The notes below the pieces were generated by a model that saw nothing but the letters and a program-made list of their open reading frames with translations, was not told where the DNA came from and made no database searches. From assembly GCF_000154725.1 (NCBI RefSeq), contig NZ_DS544873.1, positions 3,881,339 through 3,945,338 on the forward strand: DNA of 64,000 nt, written 5' to 3'. This stretch comes from Kordia algicida OT-1 (GTDB lineage Bacteria; Bacteroidota; Bacteroidia; Flavobacteriales; Flavobacteriaceae). Shown here piece after piece: positions 42,490 through 51,306 of this stretch (position 1 is its first letter; the number at the start of each line of letters is the position of its first letter). The translations under genes and the position numbers were made by a program.

Positions 42490-42526
42490 CAGCCTTGAAT
42501 CATTAAATTTTTAAATCGCTTAAATT
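42490..42526 (+). repeat. Intergenic motif right of the element
   Basis: CCTTGAATCATTAAATTTTT and following bases match 34056-34090 on the left of the element and 47510-47543. The 291-base gap 42266-42556 holds otherwise only unassigned sequence. Confidence 0.65.
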
Positions 42527-42556
42527 AAGCGAAGCGAATCTAACATCGTCAGCGAT

Positions 42557-43072
42557 CTAATCAAAGAACAACGCTTTCAACTCAGTAGCATCAGCAGGTT
42601 TCATCTTTCCAGCAAGTACCAAACTCAATTGTCTTCTTCGCAAAGCACCATCAAAACGTTCTTTTTCTAACTTAGTTTCTGGAACTAAAGCAGGAATTTG
42701 CACAGGTCTTCCTGTATCATCTACAGCGACAAACGTGTAAATAGCTTCATTTGCTTTATCGCGCATGCCAGATTCACGATCTTCAATCCAAACATCAATA
42801 TAAATCTCCATAGACGATTTAAACGCTCTAGAAATATTAGCTTCTACCGTAACCACACTTCCCACAGGAATTGAACGGTTGAATGCTACGTGATTCACTG
42901 AAGCAGTCACTACAATTCTTCTAGAATGTCTACGCGCAGCAATACTTGCAGCTCGGTCCATACGTGCTAACAATTCGCCACCAAATAAATTATTCAACGG
43001 ATTTGTCTCACTTGGCAATACCAAGTCAGTCATGATAGTTTTAGAGGATTTTGGATGTTTTGTTTCCATCAA
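42557..43072 (-). CDS. Acyl-CoA thioesterase (hotdog fold)
   Basis: This 171-residue hotdog thioesterase is of the YciA/BFIT kind. NPLNNLFGGELLARMDRAASIAARRHSRRIVVTASVNHVAF contains the Asn/Asp catalytic region, and VTVEANISRAFKSSMEIYIDVWIED is the second hotdog strand set. It hydrolyses acyl-CoA to free acid and CoA in the cytosol. It lies directly right of the element. Start at 43072; a second Met follows immediately. Confidence 0.92.
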   Translation of the reverse strand: MMETKHPKSSKTIMTDLVLPSETNPLNNLFGGELLARMDRAASIAARRHSRRIVVTASVNHVAFNRSIPVGSVVTVEANISRAFKSSMEIYIDVWIEDRESGMRDKANEAIYTFVAVDDTGRPVQIPALVPETKLEKERFDGALRRRQLSLVLAGKMKPADATELKALFFD

Positions 43073-43248
43073 TACATTTTTTGCAAAGGTACACAGATTC
43101 GTTTTCTAGGACGCTAAAAAAGCAGAATAATTACAAGAAATCTTGAACGAATCACAAAATGATGGTCATTTGTTTTATCTCGCGAAAGCACAAAAAAAGA
43201 CCGCTTATAAAAGCAGTCTTTCCATATTATAAATAAAACGATAATTTC

Positions 43249-44202
43249 TTATTCAGTGACTAACAACCAAGCTTCAGGAGCTTCAGTTTTCTTAATTTTT
43301 GCCAAAGCTTCACTTGCTTCTTCACGCGTGGCAAAACTAGCATACGATACTTGATGCAAACCGTATTTGTTTTTTCCTAACAAAGCGGCATCAAAACCAT
43401 TTGCTTTCAACTCAGCTACTTTCGTATGCGCATTTTCTTCAATACGAAACGCACCTGCAACTACATGATAATTTTGAATTTCTTTCGCTACTTTTAATGT
43501 GATAGAAGGCAATTCTACAGGATTCGTATTGAAAAAAGTAGCTTGTTGTATGTATGAATTGATAGATTCTTGTGCTTTGGTTTGCTCAGCAACTTGTTGA
43601 TTTGATTGATATTCTCGCATTCCAAAAAAGCCTGCACTTAAGATAATGGCAGCAGCAGCGGCGTATTTCCATGGAAAACGGAATCGGCGATTTTCTTCTG
43701 CAACCACTAAAGGAATGACATCTGTTTCAGCTTCTTCAGTAACAACTGTAGGAGCAAATTCTTCTTTTGTTTCTTCAATGACTCTACTAATTTCAGAAGA
43801 AACAAATGACGACAATCCAAAAGATGAGGTTAAATAATTTAAATGATACGAAGGTTCAAATTGAATCTTTCCTTCTTCATTTAAAGATAAATCACCAATA
43901 TTTTCAAGCGAAACAATTTCGGAGTTCTCTAATTGCTTTTTCCACTCACTCACTTTAGAAGTTACTTCTTGTAGCGTACTTTCGTATTCTTCTCCCGTAA
44001 CATCGGCAATATATTTTACCAACAAACCATCATTAGAAATCAATTGTGCATTAAATGACAATTCTTTTGATGGTGGATAAAAAGCATTAGTAGTGTGATG
44101 TACTTGCGCTCCTTTTCGCTGCGTTAAAAAAGCACCGAAATTTGGAACGGTTACACATTCATATCTATATAAAAGGTCGCTGATGTATTGGTCTAATCTC
44201 AT
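43249..44202 (-). CDS. HU/CCDC81-like and SPOR domain membrane protein
   Basis: From the Met at 44202 the product is 317 residues. The N-terminal part (MRLDQYISDLLYRYECVTVPNFGAFLTQRKG) resembles the HU-CCDC81 domain that Bacteroidota place before SPOR. One membrane span follows (about 180-198, AAAAAIILSAGFFGM). The C-terminal SPOR domain (YHVVAGAFRIEENAHTKVAELKANGFDAALL, GLHQVSYASFATREEA) binds denuded septal peptidoglycan. It probably functions at the division site. An upstream start at 44229 adds only MIFFLNLLV and is less likely. Confidence 0.85.
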   Translation of the reverse strand: MRLDQYISDLLYRYECVTVPNFGAFLTQRKGAQVHHTTNAFYPPSKELSFNAQLISNDGLLVKYIADVTGEEYESTLQEVTSKVSEWKKQLENSEIVSLENIGDLSLNEEGKIQFEPSYHLNYLTSSFGLSSFVSSEISRVIEETKEEFAPTVVTEEAETDVIPLVVAEENRRFRFPWKYAAAAAIILSAGFFGMREYQSNQQVAEQTKAQESINSYIQQATFFNTNPVELPSITLKVAKEIQNYHVVAGAFRIEENAHTKVAELKANGFDAALLGKNKYGLHQVSYASFATREEASEALAKIKKTEAPEAWLLVTE

Positions 44203-44298
44203 TACTAACAAATTTAGAAAAAATATCAAGCGAATAAAATATCGGCATAACTTTTTATTAACATTTAAAAATCCTGTAACTTTAGTTTTGAAAACTAG

Positions 44299-45411
44299 AT
44301 GACTATGAATTCTGAAAATGAATTATTGTACACGCTTGCGCTACAAAAGACAGCAAAAATAGGCGATGTAAATGCGAAAAAACTTATAAGACATTGCGGA
44401 AATCCAGAAGCCGTATTCAAAGAGAAGAAAGAAAACTTACTTAAAATAGACGGAATTGGGACGTATGTCGTTTCTGATTTGCAGAATGCTGAAAATTTTA
44501 AAGCTGCCGAAAACGAATTAAAATTTATTCAAAAAGAAAAAATACAAACGCATTATTTTTTAGATGAAAGGTATCCGAAACGTTTGCAACATTGTGTTGA
44601 TGGACCTATTTTACTTTTTCAGAAAGGAAATGCAAATTTGAATGCTTCCAAAATGATAAGCATTGTCGGTACGCGAAAAGCCACAACATACGGAACTAAG
44701 TTTTGTGAAGAATTGATAGAAAATTTATCACCATTACAACCCACCATTGTTTCAGGTTTTGCTTACGGAATTGATATTGTTGCACAACGAGCTTCTGTAA
44801 AAAATAACATTCCTACCATTGGCTGTTTGGCGCATGGTTTGAATCAAATTTATCCAAAAGCGCATAAACGTTATATGAAATCGGTACAAGACAATGGCGC
44901 ATTTGTAACTGATTTTTGGAGTACTTCCAATCCTGATCGCGAAAACTTTTTAAAACGAAATCGCTTAATTGCAGGAATGACACAAGCTACGATTGTGATT
45001 GAATCTGCCGAAAAAGGTGGAAGCTTAGTAACTGCGCATATTGCCAATTCGTACAATCGTGATGTTTTTGCAGTGCCAGGCAGAGTAGGAGATTCGCAAA
45101 GTATCGGCTGTAACAATTTGATTAAACAACAACGCGCACATATTTTAACGTCTGCGGCAGACATCGTATATCTTTTAGGTTGGGAATTGGAAGCAGAGCC
45201 GTTTCAACCTGTACAAAAACAATTGTTTGTAGATTTATCTTCAGAAGAAACGATCATTCATTCATACTTACAAGAAAAAGGGCAAAGCGTGTTAGATAGT
45301 ATTGCGTTAGCATGTAAATTGCCAATTCATAAAATTGCACCGCTTTTATTACAAATGGAAATGAAAGGTGTGGTAAAACCGTTGCCTGGAAAGTTGTTTG
45401 AAGCGGTTTAA
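44299..45411 (+). CDS. dprA: DNA-processing protein DprA
   Basis: The 370-residue DprA loads RecA on incoming single-stranded DNA during transformation. A SAM/HhH-like N-terminal part (GDVNAKKLIRHCGNPEAVFKEKKENLLKIDGIG) precedes the Rossmann core with ISIVGTRKATTYG, VSGFAYGIDIVAQ, LKRNRLIAGMTQATIVIESAEKGGSLVTAHIA and VFAVPGRVGDSQSIGCN. The C-terminal winged helix is present. It is divergent from the SPOR gene across 96 bases. Confidence 0.96.
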   Translation: MTMNSENELLYTLALQKTAKIGDVNAKKLIRHCGNPEAVFKEKKENLLKIDGIGTYVVSDLQNAENFKAAENELKFIQKEKIQTHYFLDERYPKRLQHCVDGPILLFQKGNANLNASKMISIVGTRKATTYGTKFCEELIENLSPLQPTIVSGFAYGIDIVAQRASVKNNIPTIGCLAHGLNQIYPKAHKRYMKSVQDNGAFVTDFWSTSNPDRENFLKRNRLIAGMTQATIVIESAEKGGSLVTAHIANSYNRDVFAVPGRVGDSQSIGCNNLIKQQRAHILTSAADIVYLLGWELEAEPFQPVQKQLFVDLSSEETIIHSYLQEKGQSVLDSIALACKLPIHKIAPLLLQMEMKGVVKPLPGKLFEAV

Positions 45412-45435
45412 TATTTAAATCACTACAATACTAAA

Positions 45436-45486
45436 AAAACTGCCTGAATAGTGAAAACATATATTTTTACTTTTCAGACAGTTAAA
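45436..45486. terminator. Shared terminator between dprA and the peptide genes
   Basis: AACTGCCTGAA (45438-45448) pairs with TTCAGACAGTT (45473-45483), with an inner AGTGAAAA/TTTTTACT stem. The A/T-rich flanks let it serve both strands. Confidence 0.7.
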
Positions 45487-45509
45487 TTTATTGAGAATTA
45501 AGCCAATTT

Positions 45510-45704
45510 TTAGTGATCTGCTGGTGATGGGTCTGCGGGTCTTTCTTCCACTTTACAGTCATCTCCTTTTGTCCAATTTACACAAGACATACAACAAGTT
45601 CCGTGTCCTCCAGCAGCAGTCTTAGCAATTCCACCGCGAACAACATCAAGGTTAGAAATTGTGTTCTTGCTTAGGCTTAAGTTTGATAAATTCTTTTTTT
45701 TCAT
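45510..45704 (-). CDS. GG-leader natural-product precursor peptide 1
   Basis: This 64-residue peptide has a leader MKKKNLSNLSLSKNTISNLDVVRGG, typical of Bacteroidota class I lanthipeptide/RiPP precursors with a double-Gly cut. The predicted core IAKTAAGGHGTCCMSCVNW continues TKGDDCKVEERPADPSPADH. The core holds four Cys and several Ser/Thr. The paralogue at 45819 shares K-T-A-x-G-G, C-x-M-S-C-V-N-x-T-K and C-x-V. No LanB/LanC or C39 exporter is in the window. Confidence 0.75.
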   Translation of the reverse strand: MKKKNLSNLSLSKNTISNLDVVRGGIAKTAAGGHGTCCMSCVNWTKGDDCKVEERPADPSPADH

Positions 45705-45818
45705 AATAAAATAATTAAAGGTTGTTAATATAATTGAGTGATAACTTAGTTTCTGGAAACAAGAATATTTTTGAAATAGATGATAAAAATTTCTTGTGTA
45801 AAGAAATGCAGTTATCGA

Positions 45819-46019
45819 TTAATTGTTTGCAGGTTCCTGACCTATTGGTTCTTTGTCCACTCTACAATATTTTGCTTTTGTAAAATTAACACAAGACATG
45901 TAGCATGTTTCGTTTCCGCCATTGGCTGTTTTTGTAGCGCCACCACGCAAATCGTGAAGATTAGAGATTCTCTTTTTCTTTAAGCTTAATTTTAAGTTTG
46001 GTAATTTCTTTTTTTTCAT
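45819..46019 (-). CDS. GG-leader natural-product precursor peptide 2
   Basis: This 66-residue paralogue of the preceding peptide has leader MKKKKLPNLKLSLKKKRISN then LHDLRGG. The core ATKTANGGNETCYMSCVNFT continues KAKYCRVDKEPIGQEPANN with three Cys. One Cys of peptide 1 (CC) is Tyr here (CY), so CxMSC and the later C are the conserved cysteines. It is the upstream gene of the pair (115-base gap) and divergent from the papain-like protease gene. Confidence 0.75.
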   Translation of the reverse strand: MKKKKLPNLKLSLKKKRISNLHDLRGGATKTANGGNETCYMSCVNFTKAKYCRVDKEPIGQEPANN

Positions 46020-46211
46020 GGTAAATAATTAATGGTTTTTAATATGATTGTAACTAAACCAGCTTCTTTTCACAAGAAACTGATTTATGTAGTAGTTATC
46101 ATAACAGTCATTTGTTACCCAATAGAAAAAACTACTGAAGTATAATTTTTAATCGGTTGATATTTAGTAAATAAATGGTATATTTATTTTTAAAACATGT
46201 AATAATCACTG

Positions 46212-47165
46212 ATGAAACTTTTTCCTTTTTATACTCTTATTTTAAGCATTTCATGTGTGTGGAGTCAAACAACGCTTCAAAACCCAGAAACACTTAGGCG
46301 AACTCAAAAAAGTACCATTCACATAGGTTCTCAAACTCCTGTAAAAAATCAAGGAAACGGAAATACTTGTAGTGCATTTGGTGTAGCGGCTGCTTTGGAA
46401 GTATTGCCAAACATGCCAAAAGATATTAGTGAAAACTTTTTGTATTCGGCACAAAAATATGAACAACTCGAAACTAACATTGGTGTTACTAAAGGAAATT
46501 TTTTAAAATCCTACATCAAGTCATTGCCAAAGTATGGAATTCTTACAGAAGCCGAATTGCCATATCCAGAAATCTTAGCAGAAACGTGGAACGAAAACGA
46601 TCCAGAAATATTAAAAGCACTCAAAGAATCTACAACAGGACCAGTTTCTTTTTTATACAAATACAAGTCAATTGCAAAATTGCTATCGTTAGATTCTTTT
46701 GAATATCTAGGACAAGTTGATAGTAAAAATGTAAAGCATTTACAATATTTACTTGATAGTGGCGTAAAAGCGATTCCTGTGTCATATGAATTGTATATTC
46801 CAGCTTGGAAATCCTTCAAATCACAAAAATATACAACCATTACGCCCAATGAAGGATATGGTATTTTAATGCAAGATGGAAGCTACAAAAAATACTCTGA
46901 CATCAAAAAGTTGTATCCAGATATCAATACACGAATTAATAATAGATCTGTTACATTTTCAAGAACTGTAGTGCCAACCGCAAATTATAATCCGTATGGT
47001 GGTCACGTGGTTACTATTGTAGGGTACGATTCTGAAGGTTTTATTATTAAAAATTCTTGGGGAGCAGATTGGCGTTATTACGGATATGAACGCATTAGCT
47101 ACGATTACCATGAAATTTTTGCCTATGAAGCTTTGATTTTAAGACGCGTGAGTTATAAAAAGTGA
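46212..47165 (+). CDS. Secreted C1-family (papain-like) cysteine protease
   Basis: The 317-residue protein has a signal peptide (1-18, ending CVWSQ). There is no long propeptide. The active-site pieces are QTPVKNQGNGNTCSAFG (Gln47, nucleophile Cys53), GGHVVTIVGYD (His265) and IIKNSWGADW (Asn281). This is the bleomycin-hydrolase/papain fold in its Bacteroidota exported form. It lies divergently, 192 bases from the GG-leader peptide genes, so it may process the exported peptides (inference). It could also be an unrelated scavenging protease. Confidence 0.85.
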   Translation: MKLFPFYTLILSISCVWSQTTLQNPETLRRTQKSTIHIGSQTPVKNQGNGNTCSAFGVAAALEVLPNMPKDISENFLYSAQKYEQLETNIGVTKGNFLKSYIKSLPKYGILTEAELPYPEILAETWNENDPEILKALKESTTGPVSFLYKYKSIAKLLSLDSFEYLGQVDSKNVKHLQYLLDSGVKAIPVSYELYIPAWKSFKSQKYTTITPNEGYGILMQDGSYKKYSDIKKLYPDINTRINNRSVTFSRTVVPTANYNPYGGHVVTIVGYDSEGFIIKNSWGADWRYYGYERISYDYHEIFAYEALILRRVSYKK

Positions 47166-47280
47166 TTTTCCCTTTTTTGTCAATTTGTTTATAAAATAAC
47201 ATTCTACAGAATTCAACTCATCTTCACAAAAGAGTAAGCCATTTGTGAAGATCATCAAAAGCAAGAGAAGAAACCTCACA

Positions 47281-47299
47281 AACAATTCGTGAATTCGTG
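47281..47299 (+). repeat. Isolated 19-mer AACAATTCGTGAATTCGTG
   Basis: Identical to four copies in the leader repeats at 24884, 28378, 28532 and 29712, here without the rest of the unit. Confidence 0.8.
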
Positions 47300-47364
47300 A
47301 CAAAAAATTTAGAAGTGATTAACTTGTTATAAAAGAACAATCTTCTAAACAACCTTGAATTAAA

Positions 47365-47458
47365 CGAAGCGAACCTAAGAACGTTATTAATGTGGCAATT
47401 TGAAAATTTGGAAATGTATCAATTAATTTCAAACAACACTTAAATTTGTCTTAGAAAC
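47365..47458 (+). repeat. 94-bp intergenic repeat, copy B
   Basis: Matches 33961-34054 at 89 of 94 bases. The CCTTGAATCATT motif follows at 47510-47543 after a 50-base insert. With the 19-mer, it explains most of the 407-base gap 47166-47572; no gene is seen. Confidence 0.8.
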
Positions 47459-47572
47459 GCATTCAACATTTAGCATTTTATATACAATCAAATAATGATC
47501 TTCGAAACAACCTTGAATCATTAAATTTTTAAATCCTTGAATTAAGCAAAGCAATCTTGTTTCTAACCAAAT

Positions 47573-48541
47573 CTAATATCCAACTTTTTTACGAACTCTT
47601 GCCAATACTTCATTGGCAATTTTACGAGCTTTTTCTGCACCAATTGCCAAAGCATCGTCTATTTCGTTTTTGTTTTCCATATAATGATTAAAACGTTCGC
47701 GTTCGGTAGCAAATCGTTCTGTAATCAATTCAAATAAGGCTTGTTTTGCATGTCCGTAACCGTAATTTCCACCTGTATAATTTTGGCGCATGGTTGCTAT
47801 TTGTTCGTCGTTAGCCAATAATTTATACAATGCAAATACGTTATCGGTTTCAGGATCTTTCGGATCTTCCATCGGCGTACTATCGGTTTGGATACCCATA
47901 ATTTGCTTGCGAAGCTTTTTATCTGTCTGAAAAATATCGATTATATTATTTTTACTCTTGCTCATTTTTGTGCCGTCTGTTCCAGGAACCAACTTGGTTG
48001 CTTCTCGAGTTTTAGCTTCTGGCAATATAAAAGTTTCGCCTAATTTTTCATGAAAACGTGTCGCAACACTACGTGTAATTTCTAAATGTTGCTCTTGGTC
48101 TTTTCCTACGGGAACAATCTCAGCATCGTATAATAAAATATCTGCAGCCATCAACATTGGGTACGTAAATAAACCGGCATTTACATCTTCCAAACGACCA
48201 GCTTTGTCTTTAAAACTATGTGCTAATTTTAAGCGATTATATGGAAAAAAACAATTCAAATACCAAGCGAGTTCGGTGACTTGCGGCACATCACTTTGGC
48301 GATAAAATACTGTTTTGTTTACATCCAAACCAAATGCAAGCCAAGTAGCGGCTGTTTTATATGTGTTTTCTCGCAATGTGTCTCCATCTTTAATTTGCGT
48401 AAGCGAATGCATGTCTGCAATAAACAGAAAAGATTCGTTTGCGGTATTTTGAGCCATTTCTACAGCAGGAATAATTGCTCCTAAAATGTTTCCTAAATGT
48501 GGTGTTCCTGTGCTTTGAATTCCTGTAAGTATTCGTGCCAT
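47573..48541 (-). CDS. trpS: Tryptophan-tRNA ligase
   Basis: The 322-residue class I synthetase has the HIGH-type motif in TGTPHLGNILGAI and KMSKS in GTDGTKMSKSKNN. AHSFKDKAGR and GLFTYPMLMAADILLYDAEIVPVGKDQEQHLEI are the Trp/tRNA-binding parts. Length is standard. It charges tRNA-Trp. No tRNA gene is nearby. Confidence 0.96.
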   Translation of the reverse strand: MARILTGIQSTGTPHLGNILGAIIPAVEMAQNTANESFLFIADMHSLTQIKDGDTLRENTYKTAATWLAFGLDVNKTVFYRQSDVPQVTELAWYLNCFFPYNRLKLAHSFKDKAGRLEDVNAGLFTYPMLMAADILLYDAEIVPVGKDQEQHLEITRSVATRFHEKLGETFILPEAKTREATKLVPGTDGTKMSKSKNNIIDIFQTDKKLRKQIMGIQTDSTPMEDPKDPETDNVFALYKLLANDEQIATMRQNYTGGNYGYGHAKQALFELITERFATERERFNHYMENKNEIDDALAIGAEKARKIANEVLARVRKKVGY

Positions 48542-48706
48542 GGGTAATCGTAATTATTGAATTTTAGCAAATGTACTTCTTTTGAAATGACGATGGAAAA
48601 TTTCTTAGCGATAAATTTTAGCAATTTGTCTGAAATGACTTTTTAAAATTTAGCTGTTGTCGTTTCAGAAAAATACTTTTTAAAGCCATTTTTTCAAACT
48701 TTAGTG

Positions 48707-48714
48707 TATTTTTG
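48707..48714 (+). promoter_or_regulatory. Promoter -7 box of plsC
   Basis: TATTTTTG ends six bases before the ATG at 48721, so the message is probably leaderless or nearly so. The upstream TTG at 48712 lies in the box and is rejected. Confidence 0.55.
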
Positions 48715-48720
48715 GCAGAG

Positions 48721-49467
48721 ATGATTACTTTTTTAAAGAACATAGCAATCTTAATTTGGCGCGTTTGGTTTTACCTTTTAGTGCTTCTTCCGATACTTAT
48801 ATTTTTCCCTTTACTCCTTTTATTTACTGCAAGTGAAAAGCTATATCCTCAGTTTTTTTGGATTGCTCGAAATTTCTGGGCGAGACCAATTTTGTTCGGA
48901 ATGGGATTTATCACAAAGTTTAAAAAAGAAGAAGAAATCATCAAAGGAAAAAGTTACATGCTTATTGCCAATCATACGAGCATGACTGATATTATGCTGA
49001 TGTTGGTCGCGTCTAAAAATCCTTTTGTTTTTGTGGGAAAAAAAGAACTTTCAAAGATTCCCATTTTTGGTTTTTTCTACAAGCGAACGTGTATTTTGGT
49101 CGATAGAGGAAGTGCAAGAAGCCGAAAAGCCGTGTATGACAGTGCGCAAAAGCGACTCAATCAAGGCATGAGTATTTGTATTTTCCCGGAAGGACGAGTT
49201 CCTGAAGAAGATATTTTATTAGACGAATTTAAAGATGGTGCCTTTCGTTTGGCAATAGAACATCAAATTCCAATTGTACCGATGACGTTTGCCGATAATA
49301 AAAAACGATTTTCGTATACTTTTTTTAGTGGTTCGCCAGGTCGTATGCGTGTTACAATTCACAAATTTTTAAGTACAGCAGGAAAAGAAGTTGCAGATAA
49401 AAAAGAACTGAGTAAAACCGCACGCGATATTATTTTGAAAGAGCTAGAAGCTTATGGTGCTTTTTAA
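48721..49467 (+). CDS. plsC: 1-acyl-sn-glycerol-3-phosphate acyltransferase
   Basis: The 248-residue membrane-bound acyltransferase of phospholipid synthesis converts lysophosphatidate to phosphatidate. Two N-terminal hydrophobic segments (about 9-40) are followed by NHTSMTD (the HX4D motif), KRTCILVDRGSARSR and the FPEGRVPEED motif. The gene is single and ends at a hairpin terminator. Confidence 0.92.
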   Translation: MITFLKNIAILIWRVWFYLLVLLPILIFFPLLLLFTASEKLYPQFFWIARNFWARPILFGMGFITKFKKEEEIIKGKSYMLIANHTSMTDIMLMLVASKNPFVFVGKKELSKIPIFGFFYKRTCILVDRGSARSRKAVYDSAQKRLNQGMSICIFPEGRVPEEDILLDEFKDGAFRLAIEHQIPIVPMTFADNKKRFSYTFFSGSPGRMRVTIHKFLSTAGKEVADKKELSKTARDIILKELEAYGAF

Positions 49468-49472
49468 AAACA

Positions 49473-49512
49473 TAAAAAAACCGCTTCCTTATTGTATAAG
49501 AAAACGGTTTTT
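49473..49512. terminator. Terminator between plsC and the converging barrel-protein gene
   Basis: AAAAAAACCG and CGGTTTTT arms surround a T/A-rich middle (cttccttattgtataagaaaa). The A- and T-runs on each side permit bidirectional use. Confidence 0.7.
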
Positions 49513-49566
49513 ATGGCAAACATCACTGCTTTTAAGGTATATGGCAATACCTAACCAACTAAAAAA

Positions 49567-51306
49567 CTAAAACCTAAAACTGACACCTGTATAAACTCCT
49601 ACCGAGTAAGGTTTAAAGTTGCCAGTATTTCCTGAAAATGTATTTAACTGATATTTTAGCATTGGCTCTACATTGACTTCAATTTGTTTGGAAACCTTAT
49701 AATCTATTCCGAGACCAATATTTGTGCTAAAACTCACATCATTTACATTCGTAGCTTCTCCTATTTCTGTGAAAACTTCAGGAGAATCTAATACAATACT
49801 ATTCTCTGTTAGCAATAGTGTACTTACACCACCAATAACATTAACTCCTAATTTTTTATCAACCAAAGCGTATTTCAATTCTACAGGAACTTCAATATAA
49901 CTCATACGCTGATTTAAGTTTCCTTCTATTTGTTTCTCTCTAATAGACGATTCTGTACTTGGCAATTGATATTGTGAAAACACCACATTTGATGGCGCTT
50001 GACGATCTTTAATATCAAACGAATTGTTATTTCCTCTAAACTGAATGGTTGTCAAATCTGTTCCATCAATAGAAGGAACCAACGCAATATCTCGAGTACT
50101 GTAGCTGTAATCTACTTTGTGAATTCCTGAACGAACTGTCAATCTTTTATTCACGTCGTAACCAACATTTACACCATAACTAAAGTTAACATCTCCTGTT
50201 TTTGAATTATCAGCAAATGTTTCGTCAATTGGAGAACCATTACTTAATGTATTGTAATATACAGGCGATGCATTTGGCGAAATTGACCATCTTTTTGGAG
50301 TTGCTTCTGCAATGTCTGTTTTGTCTTTTTCTAAATCGTATAAATCATTAATTTCATCCAATAGTGATTTTTTAATAGGATCATCTTTCTTTACTTCGGC
50401 AACAGCTGTTTCCGTAGTTGTTGCATCCGTATTAGTGCTTGTGTTTGTATTAGATGAATTTGAATTTGTTGTATTGTTTTGTGCGACTGCTGTCGAATTG
50501 GAATTCGTAACAGGGTTTGTGTTTGTCTCAGCACCATTTTCACCATTTTGAACGTCATTCGTAGTCACATTCGTATTGTTTGATGAATTATTTTGAGCAA
50601 CAGTATTTCCAAATCTATCAAGACCATTTACCGTATTTTGAGACGTATTTGTGGTCGTTCCATTTATTGCATTCGAATTGTTATTTTGTGTCGAATTTGA
50701 ATTGGCAACGGCGTTTTCTTGGTTTATGGTATTGTAATTTTGAATGGAATTTGGTTGCAATCTATCGTTAGATGATTGTTTCGAATTGCCATTAGAATTT
50801 GAGTTTATTTCATCTTGATTTACCACAGCATTTTGCAACGCATTTCCTTTTTGAATACTGCTGTCGCTTCCATCTTTCAATTCATTGCCATCACTGTCAA
50901 GTCCGTTTTTATTTTCATTGGCAATACGTTCCTGGTTTTGCAATACATTATCAGAAGAATTCTGTTGCTTGTTTGATGAATTTTGCTCTGAATTTGTAAT
51001 GTTTCTGTTAGCATCGTTGTCACGCGAATCATCATTAGTTGTAGTGGTAACTTTTTCGTCAGTACCAATTCCAGTTTTATCAGAATTTAAAAATTCATTC
51101 CCAATAAAAAAGAACAGGACGATTGCGGCGGCAATTCCAGCAGCTCTGTACAACCACGGAAGAAAGACAATGCCTTTTTTATCTTTCTCAGCTTCTTTTG
51201 CGTCTAATTTTTCGGATATTTTATCCCATAACGCAGGGTCGGGAGAAGCTTCAAAATCTTTGAAACTGTCCTGAAACAGTTGATCTATATTTTTTTTATC
51301 ACTCAT
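49567..51306 (-). CDS. Anti-sigma-like membrane anchor fused to an outer-membrane barrel
   Basis: The 579-residue protein has three parts. Residues 1-50 are soluble and start MSDKKNIDQLFQDSFKDFEASPDPALWDKI; a membrane span lies at about 52-72 (AAGIAAAIVLFFFIGNEFL). About 75-310 is low-complexity Asn/Ser/Thr/Gln-rich. The last 240 residues are beta-strands of an outer-membrane-protein barrel (NFSYGVNVGYDVNKRLTVRSGI ... PYSVGVYTGVSFRF, terminal Phe). It overlaps the sigma-factor gene by four bases (ATGA), so the N-terminal part likely binds the sigma factor. The linker could span the periplasm. Confidence 0.8.
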   Translation of the reverse strand: MSDKKNIDQLFQDSFKDFEASPDPALWDKISEKLDAKEAEKDKKGIVFLPWLYRAAGIAAAIVLFFFIGNEFLNSDKTGIGTDEKVTTTTNDDSRDNDANRNITNSEQNSSNKQQNSSDNVLQNQERIANENKNGLDSDGNELKDGSDSSIQKGNALQNAVVNQDEINSNSNGNSKQSSNDRLQPNSIQNYNTINQENAVANSNSTQNNNSNAINGTTTNTSQNTVNGLDRFGNTVAQNNSSNNTNVTTNDVQNGENGAETNTNPVTNSNSTAVAQNNTTNSNSSNTNTSTNTDATTTETAVAEVKKDDPIKKSLLDEINDLYDLEKDKTDIAEATPKRWSISPNASPVYYNTLSNGSPIDETFADNSKTGDVNFSYGVNVGYDVNKRLTVRSGIHKVDYSYSTRDIALVPSIDGTDLTTIQFRGNNNSFDIKDRQAPSNVVFSQYQLPSTESSIREKQIEGNLNQRMSYIEVPVELKYALVDKKLGVNVIGGVSTLLLTENSIVLDSPEVFTEIGEATNVNDVSFSTNIGLGIDYKVSKQIEVNVEPMLKYQLNTFSGNTGNFKPYSVGVYTGVSFRF

